From NCBI RefSeq assembly GCF_009830105.1, contig NZ_WURB01000019.1:1-64000 (forward strand): 64,000 nucleotides of DNA. The letters are read 5' to 3'. The translations under genes and the position numbers were made by a program. Source of the stretch: Microvirga makkahensis. Lineage in GTDB: Bacteria; Pseudomonadota; Alphaproteobacteria; Rhizobiales; Beijerinckiaceae. The notes beneath the pieces were generated by a model. The model worked only from the letters and a program-made list of their open reading frames with translations. It had not been told where the DNA came from and searched no databases. This document shows, piece after piece, positions 8,826 to 16,445 of this stretch (position 1 is the stretch's first letter; the number at the start of each line of letters is the position of its first letter).

Positions 8826-9089
8826 TCAAGGATTGTTGCCGCCGGAGCCCGGCCGGGGAGGGGCCTTGCCGACCCGTGCCGGGTCGGTGCCCTGAGGCGC
8901 ATCCTCCGCGGGCTTCGCCTCGTCGGGCGCGATCAGCTCGTGGCTGACCGGCTCGCGCGGCGGCTTTCCGTCGTGCGGAGGGGCGCCCGTCACCAGGGTG
9001 CCGCCCATGTAGGAGGGTGGATCGCTGGCGGGGAAGGAATATTCCGAGCCTGCATCGACGAGGTCGTCTTCCGATTTCTTGGCTGTCAC
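8826..9089 (-). CDS. small hypothetical protein, probably disordered
   Basis: An 87-aa acidic, proline-rich protein (EYSFPASDPPSYMGGTLVTG in the first half, KAPPRPGSGGNNP at the end). It has no membrane segment or cysteine. The start is a GTG at 9089 with GAGGA about 8 bases upstream, giving MTAKKSEDDLVDAGSEYSFP. The SFPASDPPS(Y/W) motif recurs in small proteins of many Hyphomicrobiales. Function unknown. Confidence 0.7.
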   Translation of the reverse strand: MTAKKSEDDLVDAGSEYSFPASDPPSYMGGTLVTGAPPHDGKPPREPVSHELIAPDEAKPAEDAPQGTDPARVGKAPPRPGSGGNNP

Positions 9090-9215
9090 GAGCTGTCCTC
9101 GTTGTCGTGTGTCTCACGAGGCAATGAAGACGGGGCCCGGATGTTCGGAGGCCGCGTCAAAAAATCCGGAGAGGATCCGGCGGCAACGCCCGAAACTCTC
9201 CGGAATCCCGATCCC

Positions 9216-9263
9216 AGCGCATCGTGCGGAAACCGGGCGCACATTTCCGCACGCAACGATGCT
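9216..9263. repeat. GCATCG-family dispersed repeat, full copy
   Basis: Left arm AGCGCATCGTGCGGAAA and right arm TTTCCGCACG-CA-ACGATGCT form a long imperfect inverted repeat of 48 bp around CCGGGCGCACA. It abuts the stop of the VOC-domain gene (9264) and could act as its transcript end. Confidence 0.6.
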
Positions 9264-10046
9264 CTAAGGAGAGGCCCTGCGGGGGCCGACGAGGCCGAAC
9301 ATGGCGCCCTGCGGATCGCTCGCGACGATGATATGAATCCCGCCAGGAACCTCGGCAGGCCCGTGGCAGACGGCGCCGCCGTTGGCGGATACGGCCCGCG
9401 CGGCGGCATCGATATCCTCCACGCCGAAATAGAAGGTCCAAGCCGGGGGAGGGGCGTTCTCCATCCGGTTCATCATCGCCCCGATGGCCTGGCCGCGATG
9501 CACGATGAACTGGTAATCGCCCATGGCGCCCATCGGCATCGCGTCGCCTTTCTGCCAGCCGAACAGCCCTGCGTAGAAGGCGAGCGCCGCTCCCTGATCG
9601 CTGGTGGAAAGCTCGTTCCAATGGCAATGGCCGGGCCTGGTCTGTTCAAAGGCCGTGCTCGTGGCGTCGATTGCGCCGCGCATCACGTAGAACACCACCC
9701 CCTGCGGGTCGGCCAGCATCGCGAACCGGCCGACGCCCGGGATGTCGGTTGGCGGCGTGTGCTGGACGCCGCCGGCGCGCACGATGTCGGCGACGATCGT
9801 GTCCACGTCGCGAACGGCGATGTAACCTAGCCAGCACGGGCGCATGCCCGCAGCCTCCGCGCCCGCCGGGAGGGACATGAAGCCGGCCACATCCGTCCCG
9901 TCGATTCCGAAGATCCTGTAGCCGTTGTCCGATCCCTCCGCTGGCCGGTCCTTCCAGCCGAGAACGGCACCGTAGAACCGGGCCGACGCGGCGGCATCCT
10001 TGGTCAAGAGCTCATACCAGATGAAGTCGCCATGCTGATTGGCCAT
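9264..10046 (-). CDS. VOC (glyoxalase/bleomycin-resistance-fold) family protein with two domains
   Basis: A 260-aa protein built from two VOC modules, residues about 5-125 (FIWYELLTKDAAASARFYG) and 140-255 (CHWNELSTSDQGAALAFYAG). Each has the FY..LFGW-type strand and a terminal DPQGxxF motif. Such tandem VOC proteins are metal-dependent or binding proteins of varied substrate; the reaction here cannot be told. It follows the DUF1428 gene by 12 bp and is probably co-transcribed with it, opposite a MarR regulator. Confidence 0.88.
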   Translation of the reverse strand: MANQHGDFIWYELLTKDAAASARFYGAVLGWKDRPAEGSDNGYRIFGIDGTDVAGFMSLPAGAEAAGMRPCWLGYIAVRDVDTIVADIVRAGGVQHTPPTDIPGVGRFAMLADPQGVVFYVMRGAIDATSTAFEQTRPGHCHWNELSTSDQGAALAFYAGLFGWQKGDAMPMGAMGDYQFIVHRGQAIGAMMNRMENAPPPAWTFYFGVEDIDAAARAVSANGGAVCHGPAEVPGGIHIIVASDPQGAMFGLVGPRRASP

Positions 10047-10058
10047 GCGGCACCCCTT

Positions 10059-10412
10059 TCAGACGTCCAGGATCGGGGCGAAGCCGCCGAAGATCATCCG
10101 CTTGCCGTCGAAGGGCATCTCGTCGCCCATGGCCTTCATGCGCGGATCGGTCATGATCTTCTCGTTGGCGGCGTCGCGCACCTCCTTCGACGGATATTCG
10201 ATCCAGCTGAACACCACGACCTCGTCGTCCTTGGCCTTCACGGCCAGGCGGAAATCGGTGAGCTTGCCGTTCGGCACGTCGTCGCCCCAGCATTCGACCA
10301 TGCGGGTCGCGCCGAATTCCTTGAACAGCGGCGCGGCGGCCGCGGCGTGCTTGCGATAGACGTCCTTCTTGTCGGCCGGTACGGCGAGAACAAACCCATC
10401 CACATATGTCAT
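10059..10412 (-). CDS. DUF1428 family protein (YbaA-like)
   Basis: A 117-aa protein, MTYVDGFVLAVPADKKDVYRK to GGFAPILDV. The start MxYVDGFVxxVP, the VECWGDDVP.GK.TDF block, and MPFDGKRMIFGGF are diagnostic of DUF1428, a dimeric alpha/beta-barrel family without an assigned function. GGGAGA precedes the ATG by about 8 bases. It heads a two-gene unit with the VOC gene and is transcribed divergently from marR; they share a palindromic operator-like site at 10451-10462. Confidence 0.9.
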   Translation of the reverse strand: MTYVDGFVLAVPADKKDVYRKHAAAAAPLFKEFGATRMVECWGDDVPNGKLTDFRLAVKAKDDEVVVFSWIEYPSKEVRDAANEKIMTDPRMKAMGDEMPFDGKRMIFGGFAPILDV

Positions 10413-10439
10413 CAGGTATCTCCCGGGTTCTCTCTGTTG

Positions 10440-10467
10440 TTGACATTTAGGTTGATATCAACATAAT
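10440..10467 (+). promoter_or_regulatory. promoter of the MarR gene with an operator palindrome in its spacer
   Basis: TTGACA (10440-10445) and CATAAT (10462-10467) are separated by 16 bases. The perfect 12-bp palindrome GTTGATATCAAC (10451-10462) fills the spacer and touches the -10. Transcription would begin close to 10474, the A of the start codon, implying a leaderless or nearly leaderless mRNA. The palindrome lies between divergent genes and is a natural MarR site. Confidence 0.6.
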
Positions 10468-10473
10468 CGGATC

Positions 10474-10947
10474 ATGTCAAACGACCGCGATGCTTCCTTC
10501 GATACAACCCTTTTCGTGCGGGATACCTGTCTCTGCCTCCATGCGCAGCGTGCCGCACGAACGCTCTCGCGGCTCTTCGACGAGGCGTTTCAGCCCCTTG
10601 GGCTCACCTCCGGACAATTCTCCCTGCTCAACGCCCTCAACCGTCCCAAGCCGCCCGCCATCGGGGCGGTCGCGCGATTACTGGCCATGGACCGGACGAC
10701 GCTCACCGCAGCCCTGAAGCCGCTGGAGCGCGACGGCCTCGTGGCAATGAGCGTGGATCCGGACGACCGCCGCAGCCGCCTTCTGCACCTCACCGAGAAG
10801 GGACGGACCGCCCTGGCCTCGGCGGTGCCGGTCTGGCGCGACCTTCATGAGGCTGTCGAGGCGCATCTGTCCGGGCTCGAGCCGGACGATCTGCGCGGCG
10901 CGTTGAACAGCCTCGCCCGATCCAGGCCGGCCAAGGAAGGCCCCTAG
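10474..10947 (+). CDS. MarR-family transcriptional regulator
   Basis: A 157-aa winged-helix repressor. The core GLTSGQFSLLNALNRPKPPAIGAVARLLAMDRTTL... (residues about 45-82) is the HTH, followed by the wing DPDDRRSRLLHLTEKGR. An N-terminal Asp-Thr-Cys-Leu-Cys motif could be redox sensitive. The ATG at 10474 coincides with the predicted transcription start. It probably represses itself and the divergent DUF1428-VOC unit through the palindrome at 10451-10462. The inducer is unknown. Confidence 0.92.
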   Translation: MSNDRDASFDTTLFVRDTCLCLHAQRAARTLSRLFDEAFQPLGLTSGQFSLLNALNRPKPPAIGAVARLLAMDRTTLTAALKPLERDGLVAMSVDPDDRRSRLLHLTEKGRTALASAVPVWRDLHEAVEAHLSGLEPDDLRGALNSLARSRPAKEGP

Positions 10948-10983
10948 AGCATCGGACACGAAAAGCGAACCTGCATTTCGGGG
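10946..10983. repeat. GCATCG-family dispersed repeat, partial copy
   Basis: AGAGCATCGGACACGAAAAG...CTGCATTTCGGGG overlaps the stop codon region of the MarR gene and resembles the left half of the 9216-9263 element. The remainder of 10984-11188 holds no gene I can support. Confidence 0.4.
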
Positions 10984-11188
10984 TCCCTCCAATGCCCCCT
11001 CTCTCGCGTGAGAGCATTTCCAGCCGCAGGACGCCGGCTTAGCGCCCGTGCGGCCATGACGGGAGGACGAATGTGATCGCCACCCGGCACGCCCCATGCC
11101 CCGACGACTGGACGCCGGATCGTTCCGCCCAAGATTCAGGACAAGCTTGCCGCCGAGGCGGCTCGTCCTCGAGAAAGGCTCGTCCCGC

Positions 11189-11488
11189 ATGGCCTCACGC
11201 AGGACTCATAGACGGATCTCCGCCGCCGCCGCGGCCTGTCTGGCGGGCTCGCAGGCTCTGGCCCATGACTGGTATCCGGCCTGGTGCTGCAGCGATCGCG
11301 ATTGCCGCGCGCTGATGGCCGCCGGGGGCGAAACCGTCAACGAGACGGCGGACGGGTATCGCCTCTGGGACGGCCGTCTGATCGGCCGGGAGAACGCCAG
11401 GCCGTCACCCGACCGGCACTTCCACCTATGCGAGGAGCCGACCACCCGGGCGATCATCTGCTTCTTCGCCCCGCGGGGGGAGTCATGA
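11189..11488 (+). CDS. small secreted cysteine-containing protein, unknown function
   Basis: A 99-aa protein with a signal peptide (MASRRTHRRISAAAAACLAG..ALA, cleavage near residue 23). The mature part starts HDWYPAWCCSDRDCR and contains SPDRHFHLCEEP and ICFFAPRGES. Five cysteines in the mature protein (Cys-Cys, Cys, Cys, Cys) suggest disulfides. I chose the ATG at 11189 because the signal peptide starts there; the frame is open further upstream without a plausible protein. Proteins of this pattern are common unknowns in Hyphomicrobiales. The next gene overlaps its stop (ATGA). Confidence 0.8.
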   Translation: MASRRTHRRISAAAAACLAGSQALAHDWYPAWCCSDRDCRALMAAGGETVNETADGYRLWDGRLIGRENARPSPDRHFHLCEEPTTRAIICFFAPRGES

Positions 11489-12171
11489 GAGCGGCCCGCC
11501 ACATGGTGGTGCTGGGAGCGGCGCTTTTCGCCGTCTGGGCCGGGCCCTCACGGTCCGAGCCGCCCGCGAATCCCAATCGGGAAACCGCCGACCCGCCAGG
11601 CCTGCCCGCCATCGGCAAGTGGATGCTCACGGCGCAGGGCGTGCCGTCGGACTGGCTGGGGGAAATCTACCAGGGCAAGGTGCTGCGAGAGCCCATCAAC
11701 GTGATCCTCATCGACGAGGCCGCCGCCAGCGGGCAGGATGCGGTCGCGCGGCTGCTCGCGGCGGCTGCGCGGGCGGGCTATCCCGTCCGCTTCGGGCATT
11801 CCACCGGCTATCAGGCGGTGATCGGCGGGGAACTCTACGCGCAGCTCCCGAAGGGCTGGGACGATGCCCTGTCCGACGAGGTGTTCGAGCTGAGCAACAA
11901 TCACGGCCGGGTCTTCGGCCCCTACAGGATGGAGCGGTCTTACCTGTTCACGGGAGCCTTCAGCCGCGAGCGGGTCGACCCGTTCCGCTGGCCGGGGCAC
12001 CGCTACGGGTCCTTCAATCAGGCGCGGGACGATTTCGCCGCGAGACTGGATCGCGGCACCGCCTACAAGGCGGCAGGCTTCGTCCAACTCGACAACAGCC
12101 TTTCCGACGATCCGGCGGTGACGACCGGAGACCACGACGGCAGGGCGGTCGTCCTGCGCGCGGGCCGATAG
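11485..12171 (+). CDS. exported protein of unknown function
   Basis: A 228-aa protein starting at the ATG inside the ATGA overlap with the previous gene. Residues 1-28 form a signal peptide (MRAARHMVVLGAALFAVWAG). The mature part contains INVILIDEAAASGQDAVARL and GHSTGYQAVIGGELYAQLPK, then SNNHGRVFGPYRME and DPFRWPGHRYGSFNQARDDF. I do not recognise a family. The pairing of STGYQA with SNNHGR may be a structural core. Translational coupling with the cysteine-rich neighbour suggests they work together in the periplasm or outside. Confidence 0.8.
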   Translation: MRAARHMVVLGAALFAVWAGPSRSEPPANPNRETADPPGLPAIGKWMLTAQGVPSDWLGEIYQGKVLREPINVILIDEAAASGQDAVARLLAAAARAGYPVRFGHSTGYQAVIGGELYAQLPKGWDDALSDEVFELSNNHGRVFGPYRMERSYLFTGAFSRERVDPFRWPGHRYGSFNQARDDFAARLDRGTAYKAAGFVQLDNSLSDDPAVTTGDHDGRAVVLRAGR

Positions 12172-12229
12172 AGGGATGGCCGTTCCTCCCGTCAGGGCCG
12201 GCTTCGCCAGCCGAATTCGTTTCGAAATT

Positions 12230-12318
12230 GTCGTCCTGCCCGGCCTCGCGCCGGGCGTCCACGCCATGTTGGCGCTGCGGTTCCTGAAGACGCGGATGGC
12301 CGCATCAAGTGCGGCCAT
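12230..12318. repeat. dispersed bipartite palindromic repeat, copy with both boxes
   Basis: Box A (12230-12265) is GTCGTCCTGCCCGGCC-TCGC-GCCGGGCGTCC. Box B (12296-12318) is ATGGCCGCA-TCAAG-TGCGGCCAT, a perfect 9-bp inverted repeat with a 5-base loop, identical over 23 bases to 17637-17659. The spacer between the boxes is about 30 bp. It lies between the exported unknown gene and the convergent threonine dehydratase-like gene. Confidence 0.7.
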
Positions 12319-12376
12319 GACGCGGCGATCCCCGCCCTCAATCCCTCTACGCAACGGGCGGGCGCGCACTGCGCTT

Positions 12377-13390
12377 TCACGATGCGGACGCTCGGATCGC
12401 GGTTCCGGCGAGGAAGCCCGCGAAGGCCTTCGGGTCCACGTTGCCGCCGCTGATGATGATTCCGACGCGCTTGCCCTGGCAGGCCACGACGCCATGAAGG
12501 GCCGCCGCCGCCGCGAGGCAGCCGGTGGGTTCCACCACGATCTTCATGCGCTCGGCGAAGAAGCGCATGGTGTCCACCAGCATGTCGTCGCTCACCGTCA
12601 CCATGTCGCTCACGAGAGCGCGGATGATCGGGAAGGTTTTCTGGCCGATATACGTGGTCTGTGCGCCGTCCGCGATGGTGACGGGCACGGGGATGCGCAC
12701 GATGCTTCCTGAGCGGAAGGATTGCTGCGCGTCATTGCCGGCTTCGGGCTCCACCCCGTAGATCCGGCAGGCGGGGGAGAGCGCCTGGGCGGACAGCGCC
12801 GAGCCCGCCAGCAGCCCGCCTCCGCCGACGCAGACGAGCAGCATGTCGAGAGGGCCTACCTCCTCGATCAGCTCCTTCACGGCGGTGCCCTGGCCCGCGA
12901 TCACGTCCTCGTGGTCGTAGGGCGGGATGAGCGTGAGGCCGCGCTCCGCGGAGAGCCTGCGGCAGATCTCCTCCCGGTCCTCCGTGTAGCGGTCGTACAG
13001 CACCACCTCGCCGCCATAGCCCTGGGTCGCGGCCATCTTCATGGCGGGCGCGTCCTTCGGCATGATGATCACGGCAGGCACGTTCTGAAGCCGGCCGGCA
13101 TAAGCGATGGCCTGGGCATGATTGCCCGAGGAGAAGGTCACCACGCCGCGCCTCCGGGCGTCCTCCGTGAGCCGCGCAATGGCGTTGTAGGCTCCGCGGA
13201 ACTTGAAGGCGCCGCTCCGCTGCAGGTTCTCCGCCTTGAAGAACAGCCTGGCGCCGGTGCGCTCGTCCGCTGTGCGGGAGGTGAACACCGGCGTGCGATG
13301 CGCGACGTCCGCGATGCGCCACGCCGCCGTGATCACGTCGTCGTAGGTGGGGAGAGTCGGGGAGGAGTGAGACGGGATCTGCGCGCTCAT
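12377..13390 (-). CDS. threonine dehydratase / serine racemase-like PLP enzyme
   Basis: A 337-aa fold-type II PLP enzyme. Lys63 in SGAFKFRGAYNAI forms the internal aldimine, SSGNHAQ lies at about residue 90, and the phosphate loop is VCVGGGGLLAG. There is no C-terminal ACT domain, so this is the short, catabolic or racemase-like class, not biosynthetic IlvA. The group covers threonine dehydratase, serine racemase and threo-3-hydroxyaspartate ammonia-lyase, and sequence inspection alone cannot choose between them. Single gene, divergent from the hemerythrin gene. Confidence 0.88.
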   Translation of the reverse strand: MSAQIPSHSSPTLPTYDDVITAAWRIADVAHRTPVFTSRTADERTGARLFFKAENLQRSGAFKFRGAYNAIARLTEDARRRGVVTFSSGNHAQAIAYAGRLQNVPAVIIMPKDAPAMKMAATQGYGGEVVLYDRYTEDREEICRRLSAERGLTLIPPYDHEDVIAGQGTAVKELIEEVGPLDMLLVCVGGGGLLAGSALSAQALSPACRIYGVEPEAGNDAQQSFRSGSIVRIPVPVTIADGAQTTYIGQKTFPIIRALVSDMVTVSDDMLVDTMRFFAERMKIVVEPTGCLAAAAALHGVVACQGKRVGIIISGGNVDPKAFAGFLAGTAIRASAS

Positions 13391-13559
13391 GGTCCGATCG
13401 CTGCTGAGGGAAGCAGGCTCCTCTTATCAATCCCGGAGGGTGCTTGTCACGCGCCGCGTCGGCTCAGTCTGCGTGAAACGGCGGCGGCCGGGGCTCCTGC
13501 TCGGAACGCACGTCCTCCTGCGCCGTTTCCCGCTGAGGCAATCTGGAGAGGAGGCTCCC

Positions 13560-14642
13560 ATGGACCTGTGGCGGATGATCTTGTCGGAACACGCGAATAT
13601 CGAAGAGCTCTGCCAGGAGGTGCTGGAGGCCTCGCCTCACGGCCCCAACAGCCGCGCCGAACTCTTTGCCGATCTGCAGGACGAACTGGAGCGCCATATC
13701 TCGGCCAAGCAGAACGTTCTCTATCCCGCCCTCGCCGAGGACGGGCGCACGGAAACCTATCTTCACGAACTCGACGACGAGCACAGGGACATCCGCCGCA
13801 GGCTCGACGCGCTCTCCGCCCAGCCGGACAAGAACACGCGCCAGTGGGCCCTCGACTTCAAGGAGCTCGTCGGCGTGATCCGCCATGCCTTCAGCCTGGA
13901 GGAGAACGGCGTCATGGTCGCGGCCCACGGGGTCATCTCCCGGCAGGAGGCGGAGACGCTGCGGCGCGCCTATGAGCGCGAGAAGATCGCTTCCTACGAG
14001 GCGTCCCGCTGGCACATGCCGCGGGCGATGATGCCGAGCCGCTACGGCATGCCGACGGGCATGACCTTCGGCATCCTGGCGGGGGCCCTCGCCATCGGCG
14101 GCGCGGCCCTGGCCTGGAGCATGTCGAAGACGGGGCAGACGCGGGCGAACCGCCCCCTGCGCCCCGCGCCGCGCCGGCCGCAGCCGCCGTTCCCCCTCGA
14201 CAGCGGCGTGATCGACCGCTCCCTGAACCGCCGCGGCATGGAAGGCCGCGCCTCCTCCGGCCCTGTCGGGGTCTCGCGGGGCATGGGGGCATCCTCGGGG
14301 GCATCCTCGGGGATGGGCTCCTCTCAGGGAATGGGTTCGTCCCGGGGGACGGGGCAAGGGATGGGAGCCTCCCGTCCGATGGGGGCGTCCGCCTCTGCGG
14401 CCGGGAGAGCGGACCGGTCCCTGTCCGGCGACGCGGCGGCGACCGGCCCCGGCGCCGGTGCGGACGAGCATCGGTTCTCCTCGGCCAATCCGCCCCATGC
14501 GCCGTCCGGCCTCTCGACGCCCCTGCAGCCCGGCGGCACGGTGCCCGGCGGCAGCCCGGCCTCTTCGGTCGGCTCGGTGGGAACCGGCGGCGGCCAGACC
14601 GGGAACCGCGATATGGGCTCGCCGAAGACGGGCGGGTCATAA
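13560..14642 (+). CDS. hemerythrin-domain protein with transmembrane segment and Gly/Ser/Met-rich tail
   Basis: A 360-aa protein. Residues 1-135 form an HHE hemerythrin-like four-helix domain with candidate iron-ligand histidines at about 11, 46, 69, 75, 109 and 123. A hydrophobic stretch at about 165-187 (MTFGILAGALAIGGAALAW) is a likely membrane anchor. The rest is low complexity, with repeated GMGSS/GMGAS units at about 240-285 and then Pro/Gly/Ser-rich sequence. AGGAGG lies 5 bases before the ATG. Hemerythrin proteins bind O2 or sense oxygen or iron; the role here is unknown. Confidence 0.85.
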   Translation: MDLWRMILSEHANIEELCQEVLEASPHGPNSRAELFADLQDELERHISAKQNVLYPALAEDGRTETYLHELDDEHRDIRRRLDALSAQPDKNTRQWALDFKELVGVIRHAFSLEENGVMVAAHGVISRQEAETLRRAYEREKIASYEASRWHMPRAMMPSRYGMPTGMTFGILAGALAIGGAALAWSMSKTGQTRANRPLRPAPRRPQPPFPLDSGVIDRSLNRRGMEGRASSGPVGVSRGMGASSGASSGMGSSQGMGSSRGTGQGMGASRPMGASASAAGRADRSLSGDAAATGPGAGADEHRFSSANPPHAPSGLSTPLQPGGTVPGGSPASSVGSVGTGGGQTGNRDMGSPKTGGS

Positions 14643-14868
14643 AGTCCGGGTCGCAGGATCGGGGCCTGCCGCGCTCGGCGGTGCGATGCCGAGGCAGCCG
14701 CTCCCGCGACCGGCTCGGGCGCCTTTCCCGGGAGGACGGTCAGGGCTCGCGGTCGCCGGCGGCGACGAACCTCCTCCAAAGGTTCCGCGCCCCACAATCC
14801 CGCTTCCGGAAGGGAGACGCCCATTGGCCGATGCCGCAAAGGCCGGAAGGCTCCTTCGCACGATGCGC

Positions 14869-15642
14869 TCAGGCCTCCTTCAGGTCCGTGCCCCAGCGGC
14901 GGTGCAGGAAGCGCTCCCAGGGCGAGAACAGCACGCGGTCGACGAAAAGGCCGATCGCCACGATCACGATCATGATGCCGATCACCTGCTCCATGGCGTT
15001 CAGCTCGCGCCCGTAATGGAGCAGGTGGCCGAGGCCGAAGCCGGTGAGGATCGTGACATAGATCTCCGCCGCCATCAGCGAGCGCCAGGCGAAGGCCCAG
15101 CCCTGCTTCATGCCGCTGACCAGGAAGGGCAGCGAGGCGGGCAGGATCACCCGCGTCCATGTGTGGAACCCCTCCGATCCCATGGTGCGCGCGGCGCGGG
15201 CATAGATCGGCGGAATGTTGCGCGCCCCGTGATCGGTGGCGATGATCACGGACCACACCGTGCCCATGATCACCACGAAGAGCATCGCGCCCTCCGTCTG
15301 CCCGAACCACACGAGCGCGAGCGGCACCCAGCACACGCTCGGCAGCGTCTGGAAGCCCAGCGCCAGCGCGCCGAGAGTGTCCTTGAGGAATTGCGACGTG
15401 CTGGTGAGGAGCCCGAGGGGCAGGCCGATGAGCACGCCGGCGGCGTAGCCGACGAGCAGGCGCTTGAGCGTCACCCAGGTGGATTCGATGAGCGTGCCGT
15501 CGAGGAGCGCCCCCCGGATGTATTCCGCGACGAGGACGGGCGAGGGCAGCAGCACCGCGGACCAGCGCCCGCTGCGGACCGCGAGCTCCCACGCGCCGGC
15601 GAGGCTCGCGAAGAAGAGAAAGGCAAGCGCCGCGCGCTTCAT
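14869..15642 (-). CDS. ABC transporter permease, nitrate/sulfonate/taurine type
   Basis: A 257-aa inner membrane permease of the SsuC/TauC/NrtB type, with about six membrane segments. The cytoplasmic EAA-like loop is RTMGSEGFHTWTRVILPASLPFLVSG. The ATG at 15642 overlaps the stop of the ATPase gene (ATGA). Last of three genes encoding one importer (binding protein, ATPase, permease). The substrate is probably an organic or inorganic oxyanion such as a sulfonate, taurine or nitrate; it cannot be decided here. Confidence 0.93.
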   Translation of the reverse strand: MKRAALAFLFFASLAGAWELAVRSGRWSAVLLPSPVLVAEYIRGALLDGTLIESTWVTLKRLLVGYAAGVLIGLPLGLLTSTSQFLKDTLGALALGFQTLPSVCWVPLALVWFGQTEGAMLFVVIMGTVWSVIIATDHGARNIPPIYARAARTMGSEGFHTWTRVILPASLPFLVSGMKQGWAFAWRSLMAAEIYVTILTGFGLGHLLHYGRELNAMEQVIGIMIVIVAIGLFVDRVLFSPWERFLHRRWGTDLKEA

Positions 15643-16445
15643 TCGGATGCCGCTCCGTTCGTGGTGCCCTTCAGCGCCGCCGCGATCCTGGAGGCATAGG
15701 AGGCGAGCTCCGGGCTGTTGATGTCGCGCGGGCGGGGCAGGGGAATGCCGAACACCTGCGCGATGCGTCCCGGCGAGGGCGACATGAGCACGATGCGGTC
15801 GCCCAGGCACACCGCCTCGCGCACGTTGTGCGTGACGAAGACGATGGTCTTGCGGCTCTCCCCCCAGATGCGCTGGATGTCGTCGTAGAGCTGATCGCGG
15901 GTCATAGCGTCGAGCGCGCCGAAAGGCTCGTCCATCAGCAGCACGTGCGGGTCGGGCGCGAGCGCCCGCGCGAGCGCCACGCGTTGCTTCATGCCGCCCG
16001 ACAATTCGTGAATCGGCGCGTGCTTGAACGTCCCGAGGCCCACGAGATCCAGATACTCGTCCGCGATGCGGCGGCGTTCCCTGTTGGTGAGATCGGGCTT
16101 GAGCTTGAGGCCGAACATCACGTTGCCGAAGGCGTCGAGCCATGGGAACAGCGCCGATTCCTGGAACATCACGAGACGGTCCTGCCCCGGTCCCTCGACG
16201 GGCCTGCCGTCGGCGAGGACGCGCCCCCGGTCGGGCCTGGTGAGGCCCGCGACGATGTTCAGCAGGGTGGATTTTCCGCAGCCGCTGGGGCCGAGCAGGC
16301 AGACGAACTCGCCCTCGGCCACGCTCAGCGAAACATTGTCGAGCGCCTGCACCATGTTTCGCTGTGAGGTGAACCGTTTCGACACGCCCTCGATCACGAG
16401 TTTTGCGGGACGTATCCCGGACGAGGTGTGAGGAGCCGTCTCCAT
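15639..16445 (-). CDS. ABC transporter ATP-binding protein, nitrate/sulfonate/taurine type
   Basis: A 268-aa ATPase. Walker A is GPSGCGKST (residues 52-60), the Q-loop lies in MFQESALFPW, the signature is LSGGMKQR, Walker B is VLLMDEPFGALD and the switch histidine is in FVTHNV. The family-typical RPRDINSPEL lies near the C-terminus. It starts at 16445, sharing a base with the stop of the binding-protein gene (TGATG), and ends overlapping the permease start, so the three genes are translationally coupled. Confidence 0.95.
   Translation of the reverse strand: METAPHTSSGIRPAKLVIEGVSKRFTSQRNMVQALDNVSLSVAEGEFVCLLGPSGCGKSTLLNIVAGLTRPDRGRVLADGRPVEGPGQDRLVMFQESALFPWLDAFGNVMFGLKLKPDLTNRERRRIADEYLDLVGLGTFKHAPIHELSGGMKQRVALARALAPDPHVLLMDEPFGALDAMTRDQLYDDIQRIWGESRKTIVFVTHNVREAVCLGDRIVLMSPSPGRIAQVFGIPLPRPRDINSPELASYASRIAAALKGTTNGAASE

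Noticed and set aside
14276..14390. GGGATGGG-type repeats as a CRISPR or tandem DNA repeat
   Set aside because: They are in frame inside the hemerythrin protein tail and encode GMGSS/GMGAS; coding low complexity.
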